A stretch of DNA of 64,000 bases from assembly GCA_033439765.1 (NCBI GenBank), contig JAULSN010000003.1:372001-436000 (forward strand), in the 5' to 3' direction. Positions 9,169-22,630 of this stretch are shown one piece after another (positions within the stretch are counted from its first letter, which is position 1; the number at the start of each line of letters is the position of its first letter). The notes under the pieces were generated by a model, which was not told where the DNA came from, did no database searches, and saw only the letters and a program-made list of their open reading frames with translations. This DNA is from Lasiosphaeria ovina (lineage: Eukaryota; Ascomycota; Sordariomycetes; Sordariales; Lasiosphaeriaceae). A program made the translations under genes and the position numbers.

Positions 9169-10950
9169 TCATGACATGAAACTGTACACGATGGTCACCG
9201 ACGTCGTCCAGATCATACAGACAATCCCCAACACAATCATGGCCAGGTCGCCGGCCTTGGCGCGGGGCGTCGTGGCCACGCCCACATAGTGCAGATACGC
9301 CGGGTAGATGTAGACGAGCGGGACGCAGGCAACAGACCCAATCAGTGCCACAAACTTGTCAAGCTGCCCCGTGCCAACGACGGCGAGGGCGCCGCAGACG
9401 ACCAGCACGGCCAGGCGGAAGCCGTTCTTGATCCACTTTGTGCGCAGGCTGCGCTTGCCGGAGCGGCGGCCGAACAGGTTGCCCTCCATGATGCGCAGGG
9501 CGGGGAACAGCTGCACGGGGGTGCCGACGAGCACGGCGACCGAGTAGAGGAACTGCACGGCGTTGACGAGCGCGCTGTCCTGGGGGAAGTTGTTGATGAT
9601 CTCGATCTGCGTGAAGGTTCCAAAGGTGGCGTAGCACAGCGCGCCGACCGACGTGAAGATGACGGTGATGATCAGCATGACCAGGCCCAGCAGCCACTCA
9701 AAGTGCTCGGGCTCGGCCATGGACGACTGGATAGGCAGGATCAGCCCGATGCCCTCGAACGCGAAGATGGACGCGCCGATCATCAGCGTGTACTTCTCCG
9801 GGTTGAAGAGCACGACCGTCTCGTGCACGCCCTGGGCGGCGAGCGTGCTAAAGTCGAACGAGTAGATGTACGTGACGCCGATGAGGATGCACACGTCGGC
9901 GAGCAGGGCGGTGGGGCCCAGCTTGGAGATGTTGCGGATCCACGACAGCGGGGCGAGCACGACGAGCTGGACGACGATAATCCCAAAAGTGGACAGGGGG
10001 CTGTGGCCGCGGGTGACGGCATTAAGAAAGGTAAGCAGGTTCTCCGCCACGAAGACGATGCCGGCGCACACGAAGCCGATCTGGGACAGGGCGACCGAGG
10101 CCAGGATCAGGCTGCGCATCTTGTCGCCGGCGATGGCGTGGCCCAGCTCGCCGTAGCCGCCGCCGTACTGCGTCTTGCACTGCAGCAGCAGGTGGAACGA
10201 GAGCATGGTGACGACGGACACGGCGAGCATGGCAACAGACGAAAACAGCAGCCCGCCGTTCTCGAAGGCCTTGGGCAGGAACATGATGCCGGTGCCGACA
10301 AAGGCCTTGATGAGGGTGAAGAAGGTCTTGGCGGTGCCGGCGGTGGCGGTGCGCGACCAGGCGGCGCGCGAGCTCACGTGGCGGCTGAGGAGCGGGCGCT
10401 GCTCGGCCTCGACGTCGGCGTCCTCGTCGTCGGTCACGGCGTCCTCGTCCGAGTCGACGAGGTCCTCGCCGGCGAAGCTCCCGTACAGGTCGAGGAACTC
10501 GACAAAGTTGCGCGTGATGGGCAGGCGGGCGGCCATAAAGTCGTGGCCGTGTCGCTGGTGGAGGAAGGCGCGGCGGAAGCCGCCGGGGGCGAGATGGTCG
10601 CCGACGGCCAGCAGGGGGCCGTCGCCCTCGTCGTCCTGGCGGAACTCGCGCGGGGTGTGGAAGGTGTTGGCTCGGCGGTGCATATTGGCGCGGGCGGCGG
10701 CGTCGAGCTTGAAGAGGTCGCGGTGCATGTCGCCGCCCTGCAGCTTGAGGGACGACTCGGGCGCGGCGGCGGGCGACGGCGTGCCAGCGAGGGTGGTCGA
10801 CGAGGAGGCATTGGCGCTTGTATTTTGGGTGGGTAATGTGCCGTCGAATTCGGCAGTGAAGCCCGAGGGCAGGTGCTCCGACACGACCTGCGCCTCCAGC
10901 TCGCGCCGCTCCTGCGGCAGCGGAGATGGCGATGTCGTTGCGTCCGACAT
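9169..10950 (-). CDS. Vacuolar amino-acid transporter, AAAP family (Avt3/Avt4-like)
   Basis: A single-exon 593-aa protein. Residues 1-~205 are a hydrophilic, acidic cytosolic extension (EDLVDSDEDAVTDDEDADVE). The Aa_trans domain starts at ~208 with KTFFTLIKAFVGTGIMFLPK, the family's first helix, where GTG/IMFLP is characteristic. Further hydrophobic segments follow (LLFSSVAMLAVSVVTML; MRSLILASVALSQIGFVCAG; FGIIVVQLVVLAPLSWI; SIFAFEGIGLILPI; others), giving about 10-11 helices. The acidic N-terminal tail and overall length match yeast Avt3/Avt4, which export neutral amino acids from the vacuole to the cytosol by proton coupling; orthology is inferred from domain layout. No internal lesion is seen. 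Confidence 0.9.
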   Translation of the reverse strand: MSDATTSPSPLPQERRELEAQVVSEHLPSGFTAEFDGTLPTQNTSANASSSTTLAGTPSPAAAPESSLKLQGGDMHRDLFKLDAAARANMHRRANTFHTPREFRQDDEGDGPLLAVGDHLAPGGFRRAFLHQRHGHDFMAARLPITRNFVEFLDLYGSFAGEDLVDSDEDAVTDDEDADVEAEQRPLLSRHVSSRAAWSRTATAGTAKTFFTLIKAFVGTGIMFLPKAFENGGLLFSSVAMLAVSVVTMLSFHLLLQCKTQYGGGYGELGHAIAGDKMRSLILASVALSQIGFVCAGIVFVAENLLTFLNAVTRGHSPLSTFGIIVVQLVVLAPLSWIRNISKLGPTALLADVCILIGVTYIYSFDFSTLAAQGVHETVVLFNPEKYTLMIGASIFAFEGIGLILPIQSSMAEPEHFEWLLGLVMLIITVIFTSVGALCYATFGTFTQIEIINNFPQDSALVNAVQFLYSVAVLVGTPVQLFPALRIMEGNLFGRRSGKRSLRTKWIKNGFRLAVLVVCGALAVVGTGQLDKFVALIGSVACVPLVYIYPAYLHYVGVATTPRAKAGDLAMIVLGIVCMIWTTSVTIVYSFMS

Positions 10951-12121
10951 GGCAACTGGGTGTCGTCACGAATGCGAGGAAGCGTCGATCATCGAGTCTA
11001 GTGCGGTTGTCAGACTAAGGTAAGGTAATTAGAGCTGCAGGGGCCGAGTGAGAATCTTTGCTGCCGCACGCACAAAAGTGGCGACGCACTTTTCGCCATG
11101 ATGTCACCGATGGAGAAAAGTCACGCGCGCACGTGCTATGCCCCAGTGGGGGCCCAGACTCAGAGGGCCCCGGCAGTAAACAATAATTTTGTACATTTTT
11201 AGCTGCGTCCAGATCCCTAGACAAGCCGTCTTTGGATGCCATGGCTTAAAGTCATGAATTATACCAGGTTTGGGAGTGTGGTTGATGGATGATCGAGGTG
11301 AAAGATAAGGGGCAGGAGGCAAAGACCCACATTAATGACCCTGCCTTATCTGTTTCAGTGGGCCTTGGATTTTGGTTCGCTCGAAATCCACTAGGGCATG
11401 TGGGTTTAGGTATTTGCCTCTCTATCTCCATATGCTTCTCCTGAATTGCCAAGAGCTAGGAAACAGCCGCCTCCTTGCTACATTCTCGTTGTCCGTCGCT
11501 GTACAAGAAAAATGAACAAAGGAGTCGGAAATTCAATAAGGTTACTGCCGCAACGAGCTTGCGTACCACACACTTTATATCTCTATTCTAGATATTATAA
11601 TTAATTACCCAAAATGTATTTGCTTTCAGCGTCTAGTTGGGAATGTCCCGAAGCAGCCACAAGGCAATACTTTAATGTTGTACGGTATTTTGGATGCGTG
11701 CCGGATCATGGAGGAGTTTTCTATCAATAAAACCCAATAGCGGCGAACACAATGAACCTGTTTATATACTTACATATCACTAACAAGGGATAGCTCCCTC
11801 CTATAGGGGCAGTAGTACTAAGGAACAACGATTGAAGGGATACTCTGACTATATGAAGTCGTCTTTTAAGGATCACAAATCCAGTTACCGGATATACTTC
11901 AAATCCTCACGATATAGAAGTAAAAAGGTTAACGAAGCTTTCTTTCAAGACTTTATTCCTTCCAAAGATACTACATTAACTACGGCTTTAGTTGCCAACA
12001 TTTATACAGCCATGAGGGAGCTAACAATCGGAGAAAAAATGTGCCACTCGCAAACGACCCAACCCGAAAAACCAATGGAAATTGACAAGAGAACAGATAG
12101 CTGCGGTATTGTCAGTTAAAA
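10951..12121. other. AT-rich intergenic region between the transporter and the NACHT gene
   Basis: Holds the transporter promoter (right of 10950) and the 3' flank of the NACHT gene. Bases ~11500-12100 are AT-rich. A 95-codon frame at 11832-12119 has biased composition and no known relative, and is not accepted as a gene. Confidence 0.5.
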
Positions 12122-15100
12122 TTAGGATAGCTGGTCCCGCACAACTTCACCCAGGAAAGAAAACAACGCGCCCCGTATTGTGTCGCTCTCCCCGGCCAAA
12201 ATACCATCGCAATGTTGTGGCCTCAACTCCTGCGGCCCGTCCTCGTCTCGTTCCCATAGGGAGTAGCTCAGGCAGCGGAGGAATCCTACTATGTTGGCTA
12301 GGACGAATGCGGGCTCAAGCCACCGAACCCCTTCGTCCCACCTGGTAAACACCGTGGCGACAAGTACCACGCTCGGGCTCAGACATACAAGAATAGTGGC
12401 TATGTCGAGGATGGAATGCGGCCGAATCGCGTCGTGAATCCATCGGATCGCGAGCATATACCCAACCCACAGTATGATTCGCGTCGAGCGAACGACGTTC
12501 AGGATCCATTGCCACGGTGCCCAGGTCGGTGTCATGAGAGCAAGTCGAATGGGGTCCATTGAAGACGACGGCCGCGCCACCACCGGCCCGAGCTCCTGCC
12601 ACAGCCAGGTAAGAGGGCGGATGTAGACAAGGCGGACCCGGAGATCACCGTGGTGCGACTGTCTGAGCTCCAGCTGGGCCGACGCCGGCGCTCCAGCCTG
12701 TAGGAGCGCCCTGATGACGGCCTCCAGCTCCCTTGCCAAAACACCCCCTCGCAATCCGTGGCCCCATTGGGAGGCTGATGAGAGGGCCCCGGTAAATTCG
12801 GTCCACGGCGTCATGCCTAGATAGCGTTGCATAGGGGAAGCATTCCTCTTGAGAAGAAGGTTGACCATGGCTGCCGAGAGAGCGCGGGAGCCACCCTGGT
12901 CACGCGGTTTCATATGGCAGAGGGCGTAGCGAAGTAGCGGGTACATTGGCCCGCGTCCACGGACAATCAGCGGATCCTGGTCCAGCTTTCGCTCGACGTA
13001 GCGGATGAGCCCGTGTTGAACGGCGAAGGCGATCACTAGGCCACGCTCGTAACGAGGCCCCTCTTTGGAAGAGCGGCAGGACAGCTTGTTACAGCAGCAT
13101 AACCAGCCATGATGGGCTGACGGCGACTGGTTGAGGAAGATGCTGTCTAAACACGCTAGTAGCTCTTCGACGCCCTCGTTTGTCTCCTGTTCAAGCCGGC
13201 GTACGTGGTAAGCGAATTCGTCGAGGTATGTGTAAAACTCATGACGTCGGGGTTTGTCTGCAGATCCAGGGCGGGCAGCATCATTCAATTGTGGTAACTC
13301 GTTCATCTGTAAAAGAAGGATTCGGCAAAGAAATTCGTGAGCGTTGAAGGAGCTTCCGGCATTTTGCCGCAAGATCTCTTGGGCCCTTGAGGTGGTCAAG
13401 AAGTTCTTGACCGTGCTGTGTTGAAAAGCCAGGTGGATCTTGTCGGGTTGTCCCTTGTCTAGGGGAAGAATGTCGATCATGTCTCTCGCATACGATCTGA
13501 TCTGGTGCTTTAGGCGTCCCTGCGTGGCTGCGTGGCTCCCGCAGAGGGGTGTCACCGCGCCTGCTTCGAAACGATTCTCCGTCAGCGTCCGCGTTGCATC
13601 CCCTAGAAACCGAAATCCTAGCAAATCCAGAGGCCGCCTTGCTGCCAACATGGCAAGTAGGATGTGTGCACATTCACGTCGGTAGCTGGGATCCGGGCGT
13701 TGAAGCGTCTTAAGAAAGTAGTCCTCCAGAGTTGCCGGTAGCGAGTCGAGCTTCCGCTGAAGCATGTCGGCCGAGTCTTGGTACCGCATGCATCTTGCGA
13801 GCTCGTCGCATATTAAGAAAACCCAAAGAAAGACCCCATCGGCCCTTGCAACGACTTGACCGACCAAGCCGGGGCTTTTAATCCGGACTCTCTCAAGACG
13901 TTGTTCGACAAACCAGTGTATGTCGCGGCCGGTATGCTGCTGGAGACGGAGAGTTCGTCCCCGCTTCTGATCCAAGGTCTGAAAGTAGTCTTCTAGGTCG
14001 GTCCACTCTCGGCTGGAAGCGCAGACTTTGACATTTGGAGATCGGATCAGCAAGTCCAGAGCACCAAGTAAGTCGCCCAGGCGGCCATCGCACTCATCCA
14101 AGGCATCGACGAACAAGCATAACTTCACGGGGAAGGCGGTTTGACTCAGCAGGGTTTGGACACACTCGATGAGCTCCGATCGAGACCACCCCCGGCTTTG
14201 TATCAACGGCTTCTCCCAGCGGCGGGGGCAAACCACTGGGATTAGTCCCGGCACCTCAACGAGGGCCTGTTCGAGCAACGACATCAAGAAGCCGTCTAGA
14301 GACCTCTGCAGCTCCAGTCCGGCTGATCCAAAGAAGTGCTCCGCGATGATCAGGGTTGTGTCCTGTCCAGCCCATTGATGAAGAGCATCCTTGGTCAACG
14401 AGTGTTGTCGGAGGAATTTCATCAACGTCGTCTTTCCGGCCCCGGGCTTCCCCGCCACCCAAAACCAGCTGCTGCTCGTATCGCCCAGCCACTGGCGAAA
14501 ATTGGAGGCGGTGGAGTCCAGCACCCACCCTAGAGTGCCGGGGTGAGCATCTGCCAGGTTGTTTTCGCATTTGCTCATCATCGGGTATCGGAGACTGTCC
14601 AGTATTCTAGGTCCGGAATGCAAAGCGTTCATCTTTTCAAGGGTGCCTTCGAGGGCCTGGATGAACTTTTCCAGGCCGCCATTCTGCTCATGTTGTTTAG
14701 GACTGCCCGCCGGTTCGTTATCTGGCCCTTTTTGAACGCCAAGAACCCGTTGCCGAGCTGCCATGTCTTCAACACACGACTGGAGCTCGCGCAGTCGATT
14801 GTCAACGTCCCCGATGGTAGAAAGTGCGGCTGATTGCCGAGATCTGCGTGATTAACATTTGATAAGTTAATACACAACCCCCAGTAGAGAGAGCTAATAC
14901 AAACGGATCGCAATTCATCTGAGGAACAGCATGGAGTAACACTTACCCGTTGATGAGGGCCAGGCACATGGTCAGTTCTTTTTGGAGTTCCACAAACTGG
15001 CTTTTGAGCTTCCTCATGGCCTTGTCTTTGCCCTTGGACCTGGTGGCTGCCATGAAGCTCTTCGAGAGTTTGTGACTGCCCGAAGCCTTGCCGTCGGCGA

Positions 15101-15398
15101 GAACCGCTAAAAGCTCCGACGCGACAGCTTGGCATTTCGCCACGACATCCCGTAGCGCATTCATGTATACCCTCTCGTCCCTGCTCGCATTTGGGCTGTC
15201 CCAAAACTGAGAAGACTCCCCGAGAGTCTGGATGAGACCGATAAGTCGCTCCGTGAGGCCTTCGAGCTCATCGTGCGCTGCAGTCGTTCCGGTCAACGAT
15301 TGGTATCGCTCAACAGTGCCCGTCGCGATACTGTATCCGAGGCCGACGAATTGGGCTACTCCTGTAGCGATGGCAAGAGCGCTCAGAGGCTCCATCAT
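12122..15398 (-). CDS. NACHT-domain STAND protein (fungal NLR-like) with C-terminal membrane segments, two exons
   Basis: The model is complement(join(12122..14843, 14947..15398)), 1057 aa, with a 103-nt GT-AG intron and the join in frame. The N-terminus (MEPLSALAIATGVAQFVGLG) is the typical opening of fungal STAND N-terminal helical (Helo-like) domains. The NACHT ATPase has Walker A GKPGAGKT at ~282-289 and Walker B LCLFVDALDECDG at ~392-404, then VKVCASSREWTDLE and RADGVFLWVFLICDEL. The C-terminus has only degenerate ankyrin-like pieces (VNLLLKRNASPMQRYLGMTPW), and from ~880 three or four hydrophobic segments (ILNVVRSTRIILWVGYMLAI; ILDIATILVCLSPSVVLVAT; EPAFVLANIVGFLRCLSY). Fungal NLRs are implicated in heterokaryon incompatibility and cell death, usually with repeat sensors; replacement by membrane segments is unusual. 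The function here is inferred. A second ATG 3 nt downstream is an equally possible start. Confidence 0.88.
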
Positions 15399-16909
15399 TG
15401 GGCGGTGGTGGTGTTTAGCTCCGAGGAAGAAAAGTTGGGGAGAACGGTGAGTGGGTGTTGATGGGAGAAGGGCTAGATCTGTTTGGGAGGAGGGAACCCC
15501 AGTTTTACAATTAGTGCCCAATCGACGGCAGAGCGGTTTGCCTCGCAGGGCTTTTCTGGGTGGTTACCATCCAATCATCAGACATCCCGCGAACCGCAGG
15601 TCAACCCGGAAGGGGGCAACCATGCCCACCCGAGCTGTGGCTGGGGCTGTGTACTGCACCTGTGTGCAACAAGGCTTTGGCAACAGGCTTCAGAACCAAT
15701 CAATTCAGCCAAGGAAGTATATCAAAGAACGAAAAAGTACCGCAATTATAGTATTGATTAGGTGTGTAAAAGGGTCACCATTAGTACCCAAGGTAGCTGC
15801 CATGTGCTTATCTCCTTATCTCAACAACACAAGGTTCCATGCAGATTTTCCGCACAAGGGTGAGGGAGTTACAACGCAAAGTGGTAGAGAGCCAGAGTGC
15901 AATGGATGTTGAACCACAAAGAGGGTTCAGAGTGTCAATTCCAGCAGCTTCACGCGAAGTTCAGCTGATAATCTTTCTAAGGTCCAGTTGTGGGGAAGGC
16001 ATAGCCAGCTCCTTTCTTCTCGGTTGGGGCTGCTGTCATTCTTTGTACGTGCTAAATAAAATGCGCTACTTGACCAGCTAGGAAGGGGTCAACAGAAAGG
16101 CCCTCCAAGACCGCAAGAAACCTTTGGGTTGAAAAGGAGTAGAGAAGAAACCCTCTCTTCGCTACCTAGGCCAGCTTCTCGCTTATCGCACGTTTCCTTA
16201 GCGTGACAAATGGAAGGCTTCTGCAAAGAAGCTGGTACCACACGTGTGCGTCTAGTGGGAGCCGTACCCCCTTCCGCTGACAGAATCATTTCAACATCCT
16301 GCACGCCACATACAAAAATACACAAATAATATATCATGGCATAGCGCTGTTCCCACCATTTTCCCAAGTCGTCGGGCAACACACGGGTCACCCAAACTTG
16401 TTAACCACGCTCACATTGGCGGGATTCTTATTCTTCTTAGAGACAATATGCTTGTATACCTACGTACGTATATTGCCCAAGTTCTCAGAGACTGCTTGCA
16501 GCTGCTGTTTCGAGACATCATGATTTGGGTGGAGGCGCGAGAAACAGCAACACATTCCAATTCTCGCCGGGAATATTCTCGCCAGTCATTACTTGATCAC
16601 TTCGAGCGGCGTTTTGTAGCAATTAATCAACACACGCCAGTGCAATAAAACCCCCAAAAGGACTCACTTCATTGCTTGGCTTGGAACTAATTGACTGACG
16701 GACAGAGGAGAAGAGAATCGACTTAACAAGCGTGGCTGGACGATCATTTTTTTCGTCGGAGGTTACTAACTATTGAGGTAATTTTGTATTTACATATCAT
16801 CACGTCCCACGAGATCTTAAACCTTCGGCAGTGATGACAACTAGTACCAACGTAGCATCATGCCCGCACCGTCCAATGCCTCGCCGCCCACGTCCCTTGA
16901 TATCCGAGT
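15399..16909. other. Intergenic, 1.5 kb, no gene recognised
   Basis: Promoter of the NACHT gene at its left end and 3' flank of the xylanase at its right end. Short open frames between (15451-15912, 15839-16081, 16089-16391, 16448-16648) show no family match. Confidence 0.5.
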
Positions 16910-19011
<2,102 letters not shown>

Positions 19012-20039
19012 CTACTTCTTAGTCGTCTTCGTGCGCAAGCCCTCGTTCCAATTCTGCATCTGCGCCTCGTTCTCCTGGCCCATGCGCTCAAAGCGGTCAA
19101 ACATATCCGGCAGCTCGGCATTGATAGCCTCCATGTCCCAGACATCAACGTTCCCGGCGCCCAGGCCCCGCGAGTCCGCGTTGGACGCGCGCGTCTCGAA
19201 CCACTCGCGGCGGCCGCGCTGCTCGGGCGTCGGCTCCTTCGCTAAATATGCCGCCTTGAGGTCCTGCCACCCGCGCACGCCGCCGAAGTCCTCGGCCACG
19301 GGGTGGCCCGTCCCCGATAGCACCGCAAAGTGCTCAGTCGCGTCCGCGCGGCCGGTTATGGTGAGGCGGTGCTCCCAGTTGTCGCTGAAGTCGTACGTGT
19401 ACACGATTTCGTGGTCTAGGTTGTTTGGGTTAGTTAACTGGGAAGGTTTGAGAGATTTCAGTGGCAGGAAAAAAGGCACATACTCTGATACTTGGGATCG
19501 TCAAACAGCTGCCACAGCTTGAAATCCTCACTAGGCTTCTCAATCGTGCGCGGATGGCGGCGCCGGCCCTCGTGCACGCGGTCGACGCCCGAGAAGCCGT
19601 TGCTCTGATCAAAACCCACAGGATCGACAACGCGCAGCAGGAACTCGCGCGACATCAGCTGCCACATCAGCGCCTCGATGCTCCCGTCGTCCCCAGACGG
19701 CGCGTACGCGGGGTCGCGCACGGCAAAGTCGAACGAATGCGTCGTCGCCCAGCCGAAGATGATTTGTAGTGCGAGGTGCAGCGCGTAGAAGGGCGCGTCG
19801 GCCGGGCACGACACGGTGCGCTCGACGGGCGGGTCCACGATGTCGTCCGGCGCGAGCTGGATGCGGACGATGTAGTTGCGCCGCTTGCAGGATGTCTTGT
19901 GGGCTGGCCACGCCGCCGCTTGGCAGGCTTTGGAGCAGTAGGCTGCTTTGAGGCAGCGGCCGCAGTGCAGGAGAGTCGCGGCTGCGTCAGAGGCTGGTGC
20001 CGAGGTTTGGGATTTGCTGGGGCATTTTGCATTTTGCAT
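19012..20039 (-). CDS. MYND-type zinc finger fused to a plasmid pRiA4b ORF-3-like domain, two exons
   Basis: The model is complement(join(19012..19415, 19484..20039)), 319 aa, with a 68-nt intron carrying GTATGT, a CTAAC branch site and CCTAG. Residues 1-51 form a MYND finger: Cys6, then HCGRCLKAAYCSKACQ and WPAHKTSC. The second Cys of the usual opening C-x2-C pair is Lys9, so one zinc site is probably incomplete. Residues ~54 to the end match the pRiA4b ORF-3 / IS1096 TnpR-like family (RIQLAPDDI; YALHLALQIIFGWATTHSFDF; IVYTYDFSDNWEHRLTI; then GGVRGW). That family is seen in bacteria and, behind MYND fingers, in fungi; its biochemical role is not established. The start at 20039 is the first ATG in frame before the finger. 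Confidence 0.88.
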
Positions 20040-20989
20040 TGCTGCATTTGTTGTCGTGAGATGCCATGGTGGTCGTGGGTTGGTTGGTTGCTCGTCTTTT
20101 TGAGGTGAGAATTGGTCGTGTTGGGGTAACAGAAGCGGGCGAGCAGAGCAAGGAACGTCACTGATGAAATACCGAGCAGGTTGCTGTGGCACAAGTCGTT
20201 GTGGTGGCGAGCAGAAACCCGTTGCTGTGGAGCCCGCGAGAACGCACTCTCTCTACAGTCTCCCCACTCGCTGGACGTATTAGAGGAGATTGATCTGCGC
20301 TGGCAAAGGCTAGGTTTGGATGATAGCTGGCATTCACCCATTCTTGTTGTTGCTTGTTAAGTAGTGGTGAGCATGCCTGTCTTCCGATTGGGGCAGCGAT
20401 GACAGCGTGTACAGTCTGAACGAGATGCGCGTGCTTGACACTACCAAGTCTGTCGAGTGCAGAGTTTTGCTGTCCATCTGTAACAGGCCAATTCCAATGC
20501 ACTGACTGGTGGCAGACAAATCGCAATGAAGGTTCAAGGGCTGTGTTGTTATGGGCATGGTTCAACACTCGAAAGTAAAAAGAGTGCCCCACAGGTTAGA
20601 AGTATTGACTGGCTGGCTTCACTCTTCTTGGAATTTACATCATCGGATGTTATATTTCGTCTACTCTAGGAGCAACTTTCACAGTTAGATCTCTCACCAC
20701 CTAAGTACACAGTAGAGCAATTGTATGTATTTACCGCGGAATAGTAAAAACTCAAACAACTAAACGGCACCAATAGAGTTATACCGCCGACTCACGAACC
20801 TCACCATCACCATACAAGATCAAAGTTTTCAGCACACAAAGCACACCAAATGTTTAGATCATCGGATTATTGACGAGGGGATAAGTAGTCTATAACAAAG
20901 GGGAGTGCTTACGCCATGCCAGAAGAGGGATGGATATAGGGATATAACCCCAACCTGCTAACATGCGTTTCTTAGCCACCTAATTATTA
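20040..20989. other. Intergenic between the MYND gene and the MITE
   Basis: Promoter side of the MYND gene. Overlapping minus-strand frames to 20592 lack motifs. AT-rich towards 20990. Confidence 0.45.
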
Positions 20990-21485
20990 AGGGAAAGTCT
21001 ACTCGGACCGTAGAAAACCTCATTCGGACCGTAGTGTACAAAAAGGACATAGAAACCCTTGCCAAGCCAGTAGCCCAGCGAAATCCCTGTTTTGCCCGCC
21101 AAAAAACAATAGACGGATGGCCAACCCGCTCATCTTCAAGTGGTCGATACAATGGAGCCGCAACTACAGCAACGCGATTTCATCGCTACGCAAGTACGTT
21201 GAAGTCTCCCGGGCATGCGAATGCCTTCTCTTTTTCCTAGAGCCCCGTCAACACAGTTGACGACTGCCCTGTACGCGAATACTGTCAAATGGGGTGTGAT
21301 TGTGGTGCCGCCGTATATGTGGCTAATTGATCTGAAGTTGGGATGCGCTGGTTTCGTCCCGGGAAAAGTCCGTTTTTTTTTGGTATAAAAAGTAGATTTT
21401 CCCTGGGGGAGCCCCAGTGCGTAGGTCACTTTTTGTACACTACGGTCCAAATAGACGTTTCCTACGGTCCGAGTTGACTTTCTCA
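20990..21485. mobile_element. Miniature inverted-repeat transposable element (MITE), about 0.5 kb
   Basis: Terminal inverted repeats of ~55 bp: left arm ~20991-21045 and right arm ~21429-21484. Both contain GGACCGTAGTGTACAAAAAG and an outer CTCGGACCGTAG or its complement, so the nonamer CGGACCGTA-type motif occurs twice per arm. The arms differ at a handful of bases. ATTA flanks both ends and may be the target-site duplication; a TA-containing duplication suits Tc1/mariner-like families but does not prove it. The ~380-bp interior has no transposase-like frame, so the element is non-autonomous. Its right end lies ~40 bp from the stop codon of the neighbouring 2EXR gene and may sit in that gene's 3' UTR. 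Confidence 0.82.
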
Positions 21486-21523
21486 TTACTAAACCACAAC
21501 AGCAACCCGACACAACAACAGGC

Positions 21524-22630
21524 CTAACCCGACTTGTGAAACGTCTCCCTGTCCACCGGTTCAAACACGCGCGCCTGGTAGCGCAGCCGCAGCGACTTGG
21601 AGTCCCAGTCCCAGAGCGGCGGGGTGTCGCCGCCGAGGTGGCCGGGGTTGTACTCGACGTCGAGCTCGGCCTTGACCTTGGCGAGGTGCTGGGCGGCGGA
21701 GCGCTGCCACTCTGCGGCAGCCGCGGACGACGAGCTGCCGGACACGGCGATTTTCACGCGGTATAGCTCCTCGCCGGTCAGGCGCCGCAGGGGTGTGCCG
21801 GCGGCGGGGAGTTCGGGGTCGTCCACGGAGCCGACCGGGGCGCCCGGGGCTGGTCGCGGGAACACGACGGACAGCGTCTCGAGCGCCGGCAGCTGCTCGA
21901 GGGCGCCGGCCACCGACATCAGCGGGCGGTGCCACGTGCCTTCGAACCACGTCTCGGCGAGGCCGACGGCGATGTGGCGGATCCTGGCGGCGATGGGAGC
22001 GGCCCCCTGGCGCGCGCAGAAGGTCCCGGCGAAGTAGGGGAAGTTGGCTTTGCTGATGTATAGGATGTCGGCGTCTGGATCGAATGCGCGCGAGCCGCCT
22101 CTGGTCTGCAGCGCAATGTCGTGGGCCTCGGTGTTGGTAGCCAGCAGGTCGGCGTTGTGGCGTTCGTGCACGACGAGTGGTGCGACGTGGCGGAGGGGGT
22201 CGACCTGGCGGGCGGCAGCCCGGCGCTGGGCAACCCGTGGATCCTCGCCCGCGGGCCAGAGAAAGGTCGAGATGGACGCCGGCCAGGAGGTGAAGATGGG
22301 GTACTCGTCGGGCGAGACGGTAAAGATGCACACGCCCGGGTTAGCGCTCGGTGCGGCGGCCGCGAGTTTCCAGACCTCCTGCCGGACTTCGGCGGGGAGC
22401 CGGGAGAACTGCTCGAAGACGGCGCTGTTCGACGGCGCGGGTGCTGGCCGGACAGTCTTTGCGCGCCTCGCAGGACCTCTCTGTGCCGGGTCTGCCGGTG
22501 GCTCTAGAACCTGCTCCAGAACCAACTGCTGCTGCTGATGCTTTTTCTTACGGGCCTTCGCCTCTTTTTTTGTTGGCGAGTGAATCCATGACGCCAGTAC
22601 TTTCGGTGTGCCAAAACGGAGCCAAGCCAT
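21524..22630 (-). CDS. 2EXR-domain protein, 368 aa
   Basis: A single exon. After a basic, low-complexity N-terminus (KKEAKARKKKHQQQQL) the 2EXR motif FEQFSRLPAEVRQEVWKLA lies at ~72-90. It is followed by the family-like segments VCIFTVSPDEYPIF, LLATNTEAHDIALQ, FDPDADILYISKANFPYF and IRHIAVGLAETWF. 2EXR is a fungal domain of unknown function, often distantly F-box-like and abundant in accessory regions. The ATG at 22630 is the first Met of the frame. It faces the Nudix gene head to head across 562 bp. Confidence 0.85.
   Translation of the reverse strand: MAWLRFGTPKVLASWIHSPTKKEAKARKKKHQQQQLVLEQVLEPPADPAQRGPARRAKTVRPAPAPSNSAVFEQFSRLPAEVRQEVWKLAAAAPSANPGVCIFTVSPDEYPIFTSWPASISTFLWPAGEDPRVAQRRAAARQVDPLRHVAPLVVHERHNADLLATNTEAHDIALQTRGGSRAFDPDADILYISKANFPYFAGTFCARQGAAPIAARIRHIAVGLAETWFEGTWHRPLMSVAGALEQLPALETLSVVFPRPAPGAPVGSVDDPELPAAGTPLRRLTGEELYRVKIAVSGSSSSAAAAEWQRSAAQHLAKVKAELDVEYNPGHLGGDTPPLWDWDSKSLRLRYQARVFEPVDRETFHKSG

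Noticed and set aside
9289..10836. 515-codon frame on the plus strand opposite the amino-acid transporter
   Set aside because: Shadow frame: Gly/Asp/Glu/Arg-rich, no hydrophobic core, and the opposite strand is a clear AAAP transporter.
11832..12119. 95-codon plus-strand frame in AT-rich DNA
   Set aside because: Lys/Ser/Tyr-biased composition expected from AT-rich sequence, no motif, and it ends at the NACHT gene's 3' border.
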